A stretch of 64,000 nucleotides of DNA from Acinetobacter nosocomialis NIPH 2119 (GCF_000368085.1 NZ_KB849239.1:2766170-2830169), one strand, 5' to 3'. Shown: positions 27,613 through 39,033, counted from the first letter of the stretch. Translations and numbers: made by a program. The notes: a model not told the origin generated them from the letters alone.

Positions 27613-30600
27613 TTAATCACCATTTTTCAGTTCAATGTTGATACCTAAAGAACGGATCTCTTTGGTCAATACGTTGAACGATTCAGGCATACCCGGATCC
27701 ATATAATGGTTACCATCTACAATATTCTTATAGATGCGAGTACGGCCTTCAACGTCATCCGACTTCACTGTGAGCATTTCTTGGAGTGTATATGCTGCAC
27801 CGTATGCTTCAAGTGCCCATACTTCCATCTCACCGAAACGCTGACCACCGAATTGTGCTTTACCACCAAGCGGTTGTTGTGTAACTAATGAGTACGAACC
27901 AGTTGAACGCGCATGCATCTTGTCATCAACCAAGTGGTTCAACTTCAACATGTACATGTAACCAACAGTTACTGGACGGTCAAACTGTTCACCTGTACGT
28001 CCATCAAACAATACTGTTTGACCTGTACGTGAAATGTCAGCCAACTCAAGTAAATCTTTAATTTGACTTTCTTCAGCACCATCAAATACAGGAGTAGCCA
28101 AAGGAACACCAGCACGCAAGTTGCCTGAAAGTGCTAGGATTTCATCATCAGTCAAGCTATCAAGATCTTCTTGCTCGCCACCGACTTTGTTATAAATCTT
28201 GTCTAAGAATTCACGTAGTTCTAAAACTGTACGCTGTTCTTTCAACATTTTTTCGATTTTGTCACCAAGCCCTTTAGCCGCCATACCCAAGTGAGTCTCG
28301 AGAATCTGACCCACGTTCATACGAGATGGTACGCCCAACGGGTTCAATACGATATCTACCGGTACACCGTTCGCATCGTGTGGCATATCTTCAACAGGTA
28401 AGATGTTAGAAACAACACCCTTGTTACCATGACGACCAGCCATCTTATCACCAGGCTGAATACGACGTTTAACAGCTAAGTAAACTTTAACAACTTTCAA
28501 TACGCCAGTTGTTAACTCATCACCTGTTGCAAGCTTACGTTTCTTCTCAGCGAATTTCTCATCGATTTCTGCGCTCTTCTCTTTCAAGAACACTTGAATC
28601 TGAGTTAAACGCTCAGCGATTGCTTCATCTGTCGGTTGAATTTCAAGTAAATCAACAAGCTCTAAACCAGACAATAAATCTTCAGAAAGTTTATCGCCAC
28701 GTTTAGTTGAACCACCGCCATTAGACTCTTGGCCTTTAAGTAAACGGATTACACGTTCACGAGCCGCTTCTTCGAAGATTTTATATTCTTCTTTCAAGTC
28801 TTTACGGTAAGAATCAAGCTGTGCTTTTTCAATCGCTAATGCACGGTCATCTTTCTCTAAGCCATCACGAGTGAAGACTTGAACGTCGATAACTGTACCT
28901 TTAGTACCAGATGGAACACGTAAAGATGAATCTTTAACATCAGCAGCTTTTTCACCAAAGATTGCACGAAGCAATTTTTCTTCAGGAGTTAACTGAGTTT
29001 CGCCTTTAGGCGTTACTTTACCAACTAAGATGTCACCAGCAGTAACTTCAGCACCGATATAAACGATACCTGATTCATCAAGTTTAGAAAGCGCAGCTTC
29101 ACCTACGTTAGGAATATCGGCAGTAATTTCTTCTGCACCTAACTTAGTATCACGTGCCACACATGACAATTCTTGAATATGAATAGAAGTTAAACGGTCT
29201 TCTTGAAGAACACGCTCAGATAATAAGATCGAGTCTTCATAGTTGTAACCATTCCATGTCATGAACGCTACACGCATGTTTTGACCAAGCGCAAGTTCAC
29301 CCATGTCTGTTGACGGACCATCTGCCAAGATGTCACCACGAGCAACTTTGTCGCCCAAATTCACGATAACATTTTGGTTAATACAAGTATTTTGGTTCGA
29401 ACGTGTATATTTGATGAGGTTATAGATATCTACACCTGCCTCACCTGCAACCATTTCATCTTCGTTTACACGAATAACGATACGAGAAGCATCTACATAT
29501 TCAATTACACCACCACGGTTTGCGATTACACACACACCCGAATCACGTGCTACGTTCGCTTCCATACCAGTACCAACAAGAGGCTTGTCAGCACGTAAAG
29601 TAGGAACAGCCTGACGTTGCATGTTCGAACCCATCAATGCACGGTTCGCGTCATCGTGTTCAAGGAATGGAATAAGTGATGCAGCAACAGATACAACCTG
29701 CTGTGCAGAAACGTCCATATGCGTCACTTTTTCAGGTGGCATACGTACGAATTCACCTTGGTGACGAACAGAAACAAATTCTTCTGTTAAGTTGCCATCT
29801 TTATCTACTGCTGAGTCGGCCTGTGCAATAACAGTACCTACTTCTTCAATTGCAGATAAATATTCAACATCATCAGTTACACGACCATCTACAACTTTAC
29901 GGTATGGTGTTTCCAAGAAACCGAAGTCATTCGCTTTTGCATATACAGAAAGCGAGTTAATCAAACCAATGTTTGGACCTTCAGGTGTTTCAATTGGACA
30001 CACACGACCATAGTGAGTTTGATGTACGTCACGTACTTCAAAGCCTGCACGTTCACGTGTTAAACCACCTGGGCCAAGCGCAGATACACGACGCTTATGT
30101 GTAATCTCAGATAATGGGTTGTTTTGGTCCATGAACTGAGATAACTGGCTTGAACCAAAGAATTCTTTGATTGCAGCAGCAACTGGCTTAGCATTAATCA
30201 AGTCTTGTGGAGACAAGTTATCAGTTTCTGCTTGGCTTAAACGCTCTTTAACAGCACGCTCAACACGTACCAAACCAACACGGAATTGGTTTTCTGTCAT
30301 TTCACCAACAGAACGTACACGACGGTTACCCAAGTGGTCGATATCGTCCACTTCGCCTTTACCGTTACGGATTTCAACCAACGTACGTAATACATCGATA
30401 ATATCTTCGTGCGATAAAATACCTTCAACTTCACGTGACTTCTGATCAGTACCAACTTCGTAAGGACGACCTAAACGACGGTTGAACTTCATACGACCTA
30501 CTGGAGATAAGTCATAACGCTCAGAAGAGAAGAATAAGTTATTGAATAGGTTTTCAGCAGCTTCTTTTGTTGGCGGCTCGCCTGGACGCATCACTTTGTA

Positions 30601-31701
30601 GATTTCTACTAATGCTTCTTCACGTCCCGCTGTTGTGTCTGCACGCAATGTATCAGCAACAAATGAACCACGGTCGATGTCATTTGTGAATAGGATGTTA
30701 AATTGTTTAACACCACCTTCTGCCAACTTCACCATTACTTCATGGCTTAACAACGTATTTGCAGCAATTACTTCACCATCACGTAAAGTAATATCTTCAG
30801 CCGTAATACGTTCATATAAATATTCATCCGGAACTGAAAGTTTAGTTAAACCTGCAGCTTCCATTTGACGTACGTGACGCGCATTAATACGTTTGCCTTG
30901 CTCAACAATGACTTTACCTTCATTGTCAGCAATATCAAATTGAGCCATTTCACCACGTAAACGCTCAGGAACAAGGTCAATTTGATAGCTGCCCATGTCA
31001 AGATACACAGGTACTTTTTCGTAGAACAAATTCAAGATTTGTTCATTGTTATAACCTAGTGCACGTAACACAACAGTAGCAAGTAATTTACGACGACGGT
31101 CAATACGTACGTAAACAAGGTCTTTTGCATCAAATTCAAAGTCTAACCATGAACCACGGTAAGGAATGATACGTGCTGAATACAACACTTTACCACTTGA
31201 GTGAGTCTTACCTTTATCATGGTCAAAGAATACGCCTGGTGAACGGTGTAATTGAGATACGATTACACGCTCAGTACCATTGATAACAAAGGTACCGTTT
31301 TCAGTCATGAGTGGAATTTCACCCATATAGACTTCTTGTTCACGTACGTCTTTAATTGATTTAGTTTCGCGATCTTTAATAATCAAACGAATTTTAACGC
31401 GCATTGGTGCCGCATAAGTCGAACCACGAAGAATACATTCGCGTACATCGAACTCAGGTTTACCAAGGCTATACTCAACAAATTCTAAAGCAGCATTGCC
31501 AGAATAACTTTCGATAGGAAAAACTGAACGAAATGCGGCTTGGAGACCGATATCTTCGCGGTTTTTTGGAGTTTTGCCATCTTGCAAGAATGTTCTGTAC
31601 GAATCGACCTGAATCGATAGTAAGTACGGTGCATCCATTACTTGGGGCAATTTACCAAAATTCTTACGGATCCGTTTCTTTTCGGTATATGAGTATGCCA
31701 T
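27613..31701 (-). CDS. rpoB: DNA-directed RNA polymerase beta subunit
   Basis: 1362 residues, full length. The rifampicin region is present and looks wild type at the classical positions (Asp in SQFMDQNN, His in EITHKRR, Ser in [10 protein letters not shown]), so no common resistance change is seen. The flap, [12 protein letters not shown] and the C-terminal [17 protein letters not shown] blocks are intact. GAGGA precedes the ATG at about six bases. An attenuator-like hairpin separates it from rplL. Confidence 0.98.
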   Translation of the reverse strand: MAYSYTEKKRIRKNFGKLPQVMDAPYLLSIQVDSYRTFLQDGKTPKNREDIGLQAAFRSVFPIESYSGNAALEFVEYSLGKPEFDVRECILRGSTYAAPMRVKIRLIIKDRETKSIKDVREQEVYMGEIPLMTENGTFVINGTERVIVSQLHRSPGVFFDHDKGKTHSSGKVLYSARIIPYRGSWLDFEFDAKDLVYVRIDRRRKLLATVVLRALGYNNEQILNLFYEKVPVYLDMGSYQIDLVPERLRGEMAQFDIADNEGKVIVEQGKRINARHVRQMEAAGLTKLSVPDEYLYERITAEDITLRDGEVIAANTLLSHEVMVKLAEGGVKQFNILFTNDIDRGSFVADTLRADTTAGREEALVEIYKVMRPGEPPTKEAAENLFNNLFFSSERYDLSPVGRMKFNRRLGRPYEVGTDQKSREVEGILSHEDIIDVLRTLVEIRNGKGEVDDIDHLGNRRVRSVGEMTENQFRVGLVRVERAVKERLSQAETDNLSPQDLINAKPVAAAIKEFFGSSQLSQFMDQNNPLSEITHKRRVSALGPGGLTRERAGFEVRDVHQTHYGRVCPIETPEGPNIGLINSLSVYAKANDFGFLETPYRKVVDGRVTDDVEYLSAIEEVGTVIAQADSAVDKDGNLTEEFVSVRHQGEFVRMPPEKVTHMDVSAQQVVSVAASLIPFLEHDDANRALMGSNMQRQAVPTLRADKPLVGTGMEANVARDSGVCVIANRGGVIEYVDASRIVIRVNEDEMVAGEAGVDIYNLIKYTRSNQNTCINQNVIVNLGDKVARGDILADGPSTDMGELALGQNMRVAFMTWNGYNYEDSILLSERVLQEDRLTSIHIQELSCVARDTKLGAEEITADIPNVGEAALSKLDESGIVYIGAEVTAGDILVGKVTPKGETQLTPEEKLLRAIFGEKAADVKDSSLRVPSGTKGTVIDVQVFTRDGLEKDDRALAIEKAQLDSYRKDLKEEYKIFEEAARERVIRLLKGQESNGGGSTKRGDKLSEDLLSGLELVDLLEIQPTDEAIAERLTQIQVFLKEKSAEIDEKFAEKKRKLATGDELTTGVLKVVKVYLAVKRRIQPGDKMAGRHGNKGVVSNILPVEDMPHDANGVPVDIVLNPLGVPSRMNVGQILETHLGMAAKGLGDKIEKMLKEQRTVLELREFLDKIYNKVGGEQEDLDSLTDDEILALSGNLRAGVPLATPVFDGAEESQIKDLLELADISRTGQTVLFDGRTGEQFDRPVTVGYMYMLKLNHLVDDKMHARSTGSYSLVTQQPLGGKAQFGGQRFGEMEVWALEAYGAAYTLQEMLTVKSDDVEGRTRIYKNIVDGNHYMDPGMPESFNVLTKEIRSLGINIELKNGD

Positions 31702-31935
31702 CTGGAGTCCTCGGAAAGTAAACTAAGCCCGCCTGCAGAACGGGCTCAGAAGGAATTACGCAGGCCGATATGGCCACCACTGTTTACAAATGCTGCAATT
31801 TTTAGTGGTATAAAAACGCTTAACAATATTTTTAAAAAAGAAAAATATTGGTAAACATTTGAAATTTCTTGTTTTATTTAGATTTTTCTAAAAATCAAAC
31901 AAAACTAACAAAAATCGAGCCGATTATTGTAACGC
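31702..31935 (-). other. rplL-rpoB intergenic leader
   Basis: This part of the 304-base gap contains a GCCCG/CGGGC hairpin close to the rpoB start (about 31727-31745) and AT-rich DNA. In many gamma-proteobacteria this interval hosts attenuation and RNase III processing; here only the hairpins are visible. Confidence 0.5.
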
Positions 31936-31966
31936 AAAAAGGCTGATGACCCAAGAGCCATCAGCC
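31936..31966 (-). terminator. Attenuator-type hairpin between rplL and rpoB
   Basis: On the minus strand GGCTGATG pairs with CATCAGCC (31941-31948 with 31959-31966), followed by five T. It sits about 40 bases after rplL inside the operon, as the partial terminator that lowers rpoBC expression in E. coli does. Confidence 0.7.
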
Positions 31967-32005
31967 ATTTTATGGAGCCGATTTAAAAACCGACTCCTTT
32001 TACAA

Positions 32006-32377
32006 TTACTTAAGTGTAACTGTAGCACCAGCTTCTTCAAGTTTCTTCTTAAGTTCTTCGCCTTCTTCTTTAGAAACGCCTTCTTTAAGAACTTGAGGAG
32101 CACCTTCAACTAGGTCTTTAGCTTCTTTAAGACCAAGGCCAGTTGCTTCACGAACTGCTTTAATAACAGCTACTTTGTTAGCACCGAAAGAAGTCAACTC
32201 AACGTTGAATTCAGATTGTTCTTCAGCAGCTGCAGCAGCGCCACCAGCTGGAGCAGCAACAGCAACAGCTGCAGCTGAAACGTTGAATTTCTCTTCGAAA
32301 GCAGAAATTAATTCAACAAGTTCAAGAACAGTTTTTTCAGCAACTGCGTTTAAGATTTCTTCGTTAGTTAAAGCCAT
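32006..32377 (-). CDS. rplL: 50S ribosomal protein L7/L12
   Basis: 123 residues, standard. It has an N-terminal dimerisation helix ([20 protein letters not shown]), an Ala-rich hinge ([20 protein letters not shown]), and a C-terminal domain with [18 protein letters not shown] and [12 protein letters not shown]. This stalk protein recruits translation factors. It is 42 bases behind rplJ in the same operon. Confidence 0.98.
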   Translation of the reverse strand: MALTNEEILNAVAEKTVLELVELISAFEEKFNVSAAAVAVAAPAGGAAAAAEEQSEFNVELTSFGANKVAVIKAVREATGLGLKEAKDLVEGAPQVLKEGVSKEEGEELKKKLEEAGATVTLK

Positions 32378-32419
32378 GAGAATAACTCCAAATGGATATT
32401 GAATGGTGTGTAAAATTGA

Positions 32420-32926
32420 TTAAGCAGCTTCTGACTCGTTTTTCTCTTTGAGCGCTGTAATGAGGCGACCCAATTTCGAAATAGGAGCTTGAAGAACAGA
32501 GGCAAGCATAGTAAGCGCTTTCTCTTGGTTTGGAAGATTAGCAATTACGCTAACATCAGCACCTTGATAAACTTTGCCGTCAAATGCAGCAGCTTTTAAT
32601 TCAAATGCTTTGTTAGTTTTTGCAAATTCTTCAAACAAGCGTGCAGCTGCACCCATGTCATCTTCAGAAGTTGAAAAACCTAGAATTGTTGGACCAACAA
32701 GGTTGTCGTTCAAGATATCAAATTGAGTACCTTGGAATGCGCGCTTAGCCAAAGTGTTACGTACGATACGTGTAGTTACACCTAACTTACGAGCTTCAAC
32801 ACGAAGTGTTGTTAATTGCTCTACGCTTAAACCTTGATAGTCAGCAACAACGGCTGCAAACGCTTTAGAAGCAACTTCACTTACTTCTGAAACGATCTGT
32901 TTTTTGTCTTCGATAAGAAGAGCCAT
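32420..32926 (-). CDS. rplJ: 50S ribosomal protein L10
   Basis: 168 residues, with the conserved N-terminus MALLIEDKKQIVSEV and the LSVEQLTTLRVEARKLG segment, and a C-terminal helix that carries L7/L12 dimers. AGGAGG precedes the ATG. The 319-base leader ahead of it is the expected place for L10-L12 autoregulation. Confidence 0.97.
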   Translation of the reverse strand: MALLIEDKKQIVSEVSEVASKAFAAVVADYQGLSVEQLTTLRVEARKLGVTTRIVRNTLAKRAFQGTQFDILNDNLVGPTILGFSTSEDDMGAAARLFEEFAKTNKAFELKAAAFDGKVYQGADVSVIANLPNQEKALTMLASVLQAPISKLGRLITALKEKNESEAA

Positions 32927-33245
32927 TGTAAAACCTCCTAAGGTGATTTATGCACCCAATGGGCACACTCCCAATTCGTAAGCCTTTCGACTTACACGCG
33001 GAGGAGGAACAAATCACACCACCGCGTCTACGCAGGCTGGATTATTAAGAAAAGCCGCTATCCGAAAATAACGCCTTCTCGCCTGAGGTCTTTGACGCTG
33101 ATAAATTCTCATTCATCAATTCAAAGTCCGCCTGATAAGCAAGAGTCAAAGCGTTGCTTTAACTGCGCAAAAATAGAAACTTATTTCTATTTTTGCTACC
33201 TACTCAATCAGGACTTTAAAATTCTGTACAGAACTAAGTTAAAAC
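32927..33245 (-). promoter_or_regulatory. rplA-rplJ intergenic, probable rplJ leader and promoter
   Basis: A 319-base gap without ORF. On the minus strand it contains a TTGACT box at about 33150-33145, several GC-containing stem-capable segments between 32950 and 33120, and the AGGAGG of rplJ. In E. coli the same gap carries the rplJ promoter and the L10(L12)4-binding leader. I infer the same role; no specific fold was proven. Confidence 0.5.
33167..33196 (-). terminator. Perfect 13-bp AU-rich hairpin after rplA
   Basis: GCAAAAATAGAAA (33167-33179) pairs perfectly with TTTCTATTTTTGC (33184-33196) around a 4-base loop. The T-tract is inside the stem rather than after it, so it may be a partial terminator or a processing site between rplKA and rplJL. 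Confidence 0.5.
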
Positions 33246-33941
33246 TTAGTTAGAAACGTTGTTTACATCAACAGTAAGACCAGGACCCATAGTTGAGCTC
33301 AAAGTGATCTTTTTGATGTATACACCTTTAGAAGTTGCAGGTTTTAACTTTTTCAAGTCAGCAACTAAAGTTTCAACGTTTTGACGGATTGCAGCAGCAT
33401 CAAAGCCAACTTGACCAATCGCAGCGTGGATAATACCCGCTTTGTCTACACGGTAACGAGCCTGACCAGATTTTGCGTTTTTAACAGCATTCGCAACATC
33501 AGGAGTTACAGTACCTACTTTAGGGTTTGGCATTAAACCACGTGGACCAAGAATTGTACCGAGCTTACCAACAACACGCATAGCGTCTGGAGCAGCGATC
33601 ACAACATCAAAGTCAAGGTTTCCACCTTGGATGCTTTCAGCAAGGTCATCAAAACCTACAACATCAGCACCAGCTTCTTTAGCAGCTTCTGCTTGAGCGC
33701 CTTGAGCAAATACAGCTACACGTACAGTTTTACCAGTACCTGCAGGTAATGTAGTAGCACCACGAACAACCTGATCAGATTTACGTGGATCTACGCCAAG
33801 GTTTACAGAGATGTCTAAAGATTCTTTGAACTTTGCAGCAGGTAAGCTGTTAAGAACCTGTACTGCTTCTTCCAAAGTGTAAACTTTGTTTGCTTCTACA
33901 GCAGCAGCAATGGCTTTTTGACGTTTAGTTAACTTTGCCAT
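33246..33941 (-). CDS. rplA: 50S ribosomal protein L1
   Basis: 231 residues, normal length. It has [16 protein letters not shown], the two-domain L1 fold, the GRVGKLG-type block ([19 protein letters not shown]) and C-terminal TMGPGLTVD. It binds 23S rRNA at the L1 stalk and often represses rplK-rplA translation. It starts three bases after the rplK stop. Confidence 0.98.
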   Translation of the reverse strand: MAKLTKRQKAIAAAVEANKVYTLEEAVQVLNSLPAAKFKESLDISVNLGVDPRKSDQVVRGATTLPAGTGKTVRVAVFAQGAQAEAAKEAGADVVGFDDLAESIQGGNLDFDVVIAAPDAMRVVGKLGTILGPRGLMPNPKVGTVTPDVANAVKNAKSGQARYRVDKAGIIHAAIGQVGFDAAAIRQNVETLVADLKKLKPATSKGVYIKKITLSSTMGPGLTVDVNNVSN

Positions 33942-33944
33942 GTC

Positions 33945-34373
33945 TTATAGCTCCACTTCCAAGCCCATAGAACGTGCAGAACCAGCAATGGTACGAACAC
34001 GCGCGTCTAAATCAGCACCAGTTAAGTCTGGTTCTTTAGTAGTCGCGATTTCTTCTAATTGAGCACGAGTCAACTTACCAACTTTAGTTTTGTTAGGTAC
34101 AGATGAACCCTTTTGGATACCAGCAGCTTTCTTAAGAAGAATAGAAGCTGGAGGAGTTTTCATGATGAATGTGAACGACTTGTCGTTGTACACAGTAATC
34201 ACTACAGGAATTGGAAGACCTGGTTCAACTTTTTGTGTAGCAGCATTGAATTCTTTACAGAATGCCATGATGTTTACACCACGTTGACCTAGTGCAGGAC
34301 CAATTGGTGGAGATGGATTTGCTTTACCAGCTGGAACTTGCAGCTTGATATAGCCGTCAATCTTCTTAGCCAT
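33945..34373 (-). CDS. rplK: 50S ribosomal protein L11
   Basis: 142 residues with the conserved proline-rich N-terminus ([19 protein letters not shown]) and C-terminal RNA-binding domain ending in [12 protein letters not shown]. Part of the GTPase-associated centre and needed for RelA activation. It follows nusG after about 110 bases and overlaps no neighbour. Confidence 0.98.
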   Translation of the reverse strand: MAKKIDGYIKLQVPAGKANPSPPIGPALGQRGVNIMAFCKEFNAATQKVEPGLPIPVVITVYNDKSFTFIMKTPPASILLKKAAGIQKGSSVPNKTKVGKLTRAQLEEIATTKEPDLTGADLDARVRTIAGSARSMGLEVEL

Positions 34374-34482
34374 TTTAAAATACCTCTGGGTACAGGCGCC
34401 GTTAGGCTCCCCAATTTCTACGTAACAACACTGTTACAACAAGAATGCCCGATAAAATCGGGCGCTTTTCAACCAATTAAGA

Positions 34483-35016
34483 TTAAATCGTTTTTTCGAC
34501 TTGGCGAAATTCGAGTTCAACCTGAGTTGGTCGATTAAACACGTTAATCGTCAACGTTAAACGTGACTTGTCGTATTGAACCTCTTCCACCACACCTTTA
34601 AAGTCTGTGAATGGACCGTCAATAACGAGTAATTCTTCACCTGGTTCAAACATCGTCTTAGGACGTGGAGCTTCACCAGTATTACGTACACGCGCAAGAA
34701 TCGCATCTGCTTCACGTTGAGTGATTGGCGCTGGTTTTTCAGGTGTACCCCCGATAAAACCTAATACTTTCGGACATTCTTTAACAATGTGCCAAGTATC
34801 ATCATTCATTTCCATTTCAACTAACACATAGCCAGGAAAGAATTTACGCTCAGATTTACGTTTCTTACCATCCTTCATTTCTACCACTTCTTCGGTAGGA
34901 ACTAGGACATCACCAAAGCTATCGGCAACAGCGCTACGCTGGATTCGTTCTGTAAGTGAACGCATCACTTGTTTTTCATAACCAGAGTAGGCATGAATAA
35001 TGTACCAACGTTTCAT
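34483..35016 (-). CDS. nusG: Transcription termination/antitermination factor NusG
   Basis: 177 residues. The N-terminal NGN domain (MKRWYIIHAYSGYEKQV, FFPGYVLVEM) and the C-terminal KOW domain (EPGEELLVIDGPFTDFKGVVEEV) are intact. It links RNA polymerase with Rho or ribosomal S10. It follows secE by seven bases, the usual secE-nusG operon. Confidence 0.98.
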   Translation of the reverse strand: MKRWYIIHAYSGYEKQVMRSLTERIQRSAVADSFGDVLVPTEEVVEMKDGKKRKSERKFFPGYVLVEMEMNDDTWHIVKECPKVLGFIGGTPEKPAPITQREADAILARVRNTGEAPRPKTMFEPGEELLVIDGPFTDFKGVVEEVQYDKSRLTLTINVFNRPTQVELEFRQVEKTI

Positions 35017-35023
35017 AGCTCTT

Positions 35024-35464
35024 TTACCCGATAATCAACTTAATTAACCAACCCAAACCATAGTCAAAGCACCATAATACTAACGATGCAACAACTACAA
35101 CCAATAGAACCTGCCACGATGTAGTGACTGTTTCTTGTTTTGTTGGCCAAGTTACTCGACGCAATTCGACTCGTGCATCTTTCAGCAAACGAACGAAGCC
35201 TTTACCTTGATGGGTGGCGTATAATAAACCTAAAGCCACAACGATACAAGCAAAAATTACCCCAACGCGCACCCATACATTATTTGCAGGGGCCCAATAC
35301 GCTGGTAAATGCTGATTCACCATGGTAGCCGAGAGCAATAATGCAATTGCTATCACCCATAGAACGATATCTAAAGGCGAACCAGTACGAACAACTTCAG
35401 CAGAATTATTTCTTTGAGGAATTGGCGCGTCGCTCAATGCGTCACGCGATTTATCATTCGACAT
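35024..35464 (-). CDS. secE: Preprotein translocase subunit SecE
   Basis: 146 residues with three predicted membrane segments, as in E. coli. The conserved SecE core is at the C-terminus: ARVELRRVTWPTKQETVTTSWQVLLVV followed by the last membrane helix. A hydrophilic N-terminal extension (about residues 1-28) is present. It is a component of the SecYEG channel and sits between tRNA-Trp and nusG. Confidence 0.95.
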   Translation of the reverse strand: MSNDKSRDALSDAPIPQRNNSAEVVRTGSPLDIVLWVIAIALLLSATMVNQHLPAYWAPANNVWVRVGVIFACIVVALGLLYATHQGKGFVRLLKDARVELRRVTWPTKQETVTTSWQVLLVVVVASLVLWCFDYGLGWLIKLIIG

Positions 35465-35539
35465 TTTTGTACTCGTCGTAGAACTCGCGACTTATTATAT
35501 GAACAACTAAGCCAGCATCAAGCTTTTTATTTCAAAATA

Positions 35540-35615
35540 TGGCAGGTCAGGAGGGACTCGAACCCCCAACATTCGGTTTTGGAGACCGACGCTCTACCAA
35601 TTGAACTACTGACCT
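35540..35615 (-). tRNA. trnW: tRNA-Trp (CCA)
   Basis: 76 bases with an encoded CCA end. The acceptor stem AGGTCAG/CTGACCT, D arm, anticodon CCA (35580-35582 complement) in CTCCAAA, and GGTTCGAGTCC T-loop are all present. It lies between tuf and secE. Confidence 0.97.
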
Positions 35616-35621
35616 ATAAAG

Positions 35622-35649
35622 CAAGTTGAGAGCCAAAGCTCTCAACTTG
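35622..35649 (-). other. Perfect 12-bp hairpin between tuf and tRNA-Trp
   Basis: CAAGTTGAGAGC (35622-35633) pairs with GCTCTCAACTTG (35638-35649) around a 4-base loop. No T-tract follows on the minus strand, so it probably marks the tuf mRNA 3' end or a processing point rather than full termination. Confidence 0.55.
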
Positions 35650-35675
35650 AGACGTAATACGTCACTATATTATGC

Positions 35676-36866
35676 TTATGCAGTTACTTTCGCAACAACA
35701 CCAGCACCTACAGTACGACCACCTTCACGGATCGCAAAACGTAGACCTGGGTCCATTGCGATTGGGTGGATTAATTCTACTGACATTTCAACGTTGTCAC
35801 CTGGCATTACCATTTCAACGCCTTCTTTCAACTGGATCGCACCAGTTACGTCAGTTGTACGGAAGTAGAACTGTGGACGGTAACCATTTAAGAATGGAGT
35901 GTGACGACCACCTTCTTCTTTAGAAAGTACGTATACTTCTGCGTCGAATTTAGTGTGCGGCTTGATTGTACCTGGTTTAGCAAGTACTTGACCACGTTGT
36001 ACGTCTTCACGCTTAGTACCACGAAGTAATACACCACAGTTCTCGCCTGCACGGCCTTCGTCAAGAAGTTTACGGAACATTTCTACGCCAGTTACAGTTG
36101 TTTTAACTGTATCTTTAATACCAACGATCTCTACTTCTTCACCAACTTTAACGATACCAGATTCTACACGGCCTGTTACTACTGTACCACGACCAGAAAT
36201 TGAGAATACGTCTTCGATTGGCATTAAGAATGCTTTGTCGATAGCACGTTCTGGTTCTGGGATGTAAGAGTCAAGAGCTGCTACAAGAGCAAGAACTGAT
36301 TCTTCACCGTAAGGACCTGCTTCACCGTTAAGAGCAGCAAGAGCTGAACCACGGATTACTGGAGTGTCATCACCTGGGAAGTCGTAAGTAGAAAGAAGTT
36401 CACGAACTTCCATTTCTACTAATTCAAGTAATTCTTCGTCGTCAACAAGGTCGCATTTGTTTAAGAATACGATGATGTAAGGTACACCAACCTGACGAGA
36501 AAGAAGGATGTGTTCACGAGTTTGTGGCATTGGACCGTCAGTCGCAGCACATACAAGGATCGCGCCGTCCATCTGAGCAGCACCAGTGATCATGTTTTTA
36601 ACGTAATCGGCGTGGCCCGGGCAGTCAACGTGTGCGTAGTGACGAATTGGAGAATCGTATTCTACGTGTGAAGTATTAATTGTAATACCACGTGCTTTTT
36701 CTTCAGGTGCTGAGTCGATTTGCGAGTAATCTTTCGCTTCACCGCCGTAAGTTTTTGCACAAATAGTTGCAATCGCAGCAGTTAAAGTTGTTTTACCATG
36801 GTCAACGTGACCGATTGTACCCACGTTTACGTGTGGTTTATTACGTTCAAACTTGGCTTTAGCCAT
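35676..36866 (-). CDS. tuf: Elongation factor Tu
   Basis: 396 residues. It has all GTPase motifs ([25 protein letters not shown]), the EF-Tu domain 2 and 3 blocks and the KVTA C-terminus. GAGGAAG is the ribosome site. It is the first protein gene after four tRNA genes, the tufB-type arrangement of gamma-proteobacteria; a second tuf copy near the str operon would lie outside this window. Confidence 0.98.
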   Translation of the reverse strand: MAKAKFERNKPHVNVGTIGHVDHGKTTLTAAIATICAKTYGGEAKDYSQIDSAPEEKARGITINTSHVEYDSPIRHYAHVDCPGHADYVKNMITGAAQMDGAILVCAATDGPMPQTREHILLSRQVGVPYIIVFLNKCDLVDDEELLELVEMEVRELLSTYDFPGDDTPVIRGSALAALNGEAGPYGEESVLALVAALDSYIPEPERAIDKAFLMPIEDVFSISGRGTVVTGRVESGIVKVGEEVEIVGIKDTVKTTVTGVEMFRKLLDEGRAGENCGVLLRGTKREDVQRGQVLAKPGTIKPHTKFDAEVYVLSKEEGGRHTPFLNGYRPQFYFRTTDVTGAIQLKEGVEMVMPGDNVEMSVELIHPIAMDPGLRFAIREGGRTVGAGVVAKVTA

Positions 36867-37025
36867 GATGATCTTCCTCGTTTACGTCGAACCAACTACA
36901 AATGGCGCTGAACTAACTCAGCTTATCGACATATCGCCTAAAAAACAGACACCCAATACTTGAAAAGCAGACTATATAGCCTGCTTTCTGAAAACTTTGT
37001 GGAAATCCACTCAAACTTTAATATC

Positions 37026-37100
<75 letters not shown>

Positions 37101-37113
37101 GACTATCCTTCGA

Positions 37114-37189
37114 TGGAGCGGGAGACGAGGATCGAACTCGCGACATGCAGCTTGGAAGGCTGCCGCTCTACCAACTGAGCTACTCCCGC
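37114..37189 (-). tRNA. trnG: tRNA-Gly (TCC)
   Basis: 76 bases with encoded CCA. Acceptor GCGGGAG/CTCCCGC, anticodon loop CTTCCAA with TCC (37154-37156 complement). Confidence 0.96.
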
Positions 37190-37225
37190 AACGTTGGTAA
37201 TAACCACTTCATTCGAAGTTTAGGA

Positions 37226-37309
37226 TGGTGGTGAGAGAAGGATTCGAACCTTCGAAGCTTTCGCAACAGAGTTACAGTCTGCCCCCTTTGGCCGCTCGGG
37301 AATCTCACC
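37226..37309 (-). tRNA. trnY: tRNA-Tyr (GTA)
   Basis: 84 bases, class II with a long variable arm, encoded CCA. Acceptor GGTGAGA/TCTCACC, anticodon loop CTGTAAC with GTA (37273-37275 complement). Confidence 0.96.
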
Positions 37310-37365
37310 AATATCGCACTTATCTACAGTGCTGTTCTTTACTCATTCAACTTAACACTTTAAAA

Positions 37366-37441
<76 letters not shown>

Positions 37442-37482
37442 GTTTCTTAGTGTTTCGTACGTTTCGTATCGGAACGGTGTGC

Positions 37483-37510
37483 AGTTTAGCAAAACTTCCA
37501 AACGATGCAA
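37483..37510 (-). promoter_or_regulatory. Promoter of the tRNA-tuf operon
   Basis: On the minus strand TTGCAT (37510-37505), 16 bases, then TAAACT (37488-37483), followed by a GC-rich GCACACC discriminator typical of stringently controlled stable-RNA promoters. It lies about 40 bases ahead of tRNA-Thr(TGT). Confidence 0.5.
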
Positions 37511-37533
37511 GCGGTTTTTTAAAAAAAACCGCT
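37510..37533 (-). terminator. Putative terminator of trpE
   Basis: AGCGGTTTTTT and AAAAAACCGCT form a stem just after the trpE stop. The T/A runs are inside the stem, and the element abuts the -35 box of the tRNA operon. Confidence 0.5.
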
Positions 37534-37539
37534 AAAAAC

Positions 37540-39033
37540 TCATAAAATCAATCCGTTTGATGATAATTCAACCGCTTTGATCACTGCGCGAGCTTTTATT
37601 TGGGTTTCATTCCACTCAGATTCTGGATTTGAGTCAGCAACAAGCCCTGCTCCAGCTTGCACATACACTTTTTTATCACGGATAACACAAGTACGGATTG
37701 CAATCGACATATCCATTTCACCATGCCAACCTAAATATCCCACTGCTCCACCAAAGACACCTCGTTTTACGGGCTCTACTTCATCAATAATTTCCATTGC
37801 GCGTATTTTTGGGGCACCGGATAAGGTTCCTGCCGGGAAGGTTGCCTTAAATACATCAAGTGCATCGATATCATCACGCACTTCACCTTGCACATTTGAA
37901 ACAATATGCATGACATGTGAATAGCGCTCAATTACCATTTGATCCGTTACTTGGACCTTACCAATTTTTGATACACGCCCTACATCATTTCGACCAAGGT
38001 CAATCAGCATCAAATGTTCAGCAATCTCTTTTTCGTCAGAAAGCAAATCTTTTTCTAGTGCAATATCTTCTTCTTTAGTTTTACCGCGTGGTCTGGTTCC
38101 CGCTAACGGCCGAACAGTAGCAATACCATTTTCTAAACGAGATAAAATTTCTGGCGAAGAACCTACTATATGAAATGGTTTTTTATCAGTAATCGTTTGG
38201 CCTTGAACTAAAAATAGATAAGGTGAAGGATTTAGATGACGTAATGCACGGTAAACCTGTAAAGCTTCTCCATCAAATTCGGAAACCATGCGTTGCCCTG
38301 GAACAACCTGCATCACATCGCCAGCACGAATGTATTCTTTAACTTTTTCTACTGTCTCTAAAAATTTTGCTTTACCAGTGATCGATTCAAAATGTGGAGG
38401 TGTATGCGGCTTCGCTTGCAAACTAACTGGTGTTGCCAACAGTTGTTCTAATTGATCTAATTTTTGTTGAGCATCATTATAGGCGTTACTCTGCTCTGCA
38501 TCCGCATGAACAATTAAAAATAACGTATCTTTAAGATTGTCAAAAATAATAACCGTCTTTGAAAGCATCAACCATAAATCTGGAAGCGTAATTGGATCAG
38601 CTGTAGGAACATTCTTTAAACGTGGCTCGATATAACGGACTGCGTCGTAGCCCAAATAACCTACTAATCCGCCTGTAAAGCTTGGTAAATCTGGTAATAG
38701 ATCGGCTGGGGGTACTTTAAATTGTTTTTGGAATTCACGAATGTATTGAAATGGATCTAGACAATCTTGTTGTGTGATTGATCCATCAGCATGCTGTATA
38801 GATAAAACACCAGCATTGCAGGAAAAAACTGTTGATTCACCCAATCCAATCATAGAATAGCGAGCCCAGTTCTCTCCACCTTCAACTGATTCAAACAAGT
38901 AAGCTTGTGTTTGATCTTTAAAGCGGGCAAAAACCGATAATGGAGTTTCAGTATCTGCTAATCGTTGACGATAGACTGGAATAGTATTGTAACCAGCAGT
39001 TTTAAGTTGCTCAAATTGCGCTAATGTTGTCAT
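37540..39033 (-). CDS. trpE: Anthranilate synthase component I
   Basis: TrpE converts chorismate to anthranilate, using ammonia from the TrpG glutaminase. At 497 residues it is full length: the N-terminal domain has the feedback-site motif LFESVEGGENWARYSMIG (near residue 50), and the chorismate-binding domain has PSPYLFLVQ, GSSPE, PLAGTRPRG, DLGRNDVGRV and GTLSGAPKIRAMEII. The C-terminus GAGLVADSNPESE..ET is intact. trpG is not adjacent here. It lies 108 bases behind gph in the same orientation and may share transcription. Confidence 0.97.
   Translation of the reverse strand: MTTLAQFEQLKTAGYNTIPVYRQRLADTETPLSVFARFKDQTQAYLFESVEGGENWARYSMIGLGESTVFSCNAGVLSIQHADGSITQQDCLDPFQYIREFQKQFKVPPADLLPDLPSFTGGLVGYLGYDAVRYIEPRLKNVPTADPITLPDLWLMLSKTVIIFDNLKDTLFLIVHADAEQSNAYNDAQQKLDQLEQLLATPVSLQAKPHTPPHFESITGKAKFLETVEKVKEYIRAGDVMQVVPGQRMVSEFDGEALQVYRALRHLNPSPYLFLVQGQTITDKKPFHIVGSSPEILSRLENGIATVRPLAGTRPRGKTKEEDIALEKDLLSDEKEIAEHLMLIDLGRNDVGRVSKIGKVQVTDQMVIERYSHVMHIVSNVQGEVRDDIDALDVFKATFPAGTLSGAPKIRAMEIIDEVEPVKRGVFGGAVGYLGWHGEMDMSIAIRTCVIRDKKVYVQAGAGLVADSNPESEWNETQIKARAVIKAVELSSNGLIL

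Noticed and set aside
29990..30180. Rifampicin-resistance substitutions in rpoB
   Set aside because: The Asp, His and Ser at the classical resistance positions are all wild type.
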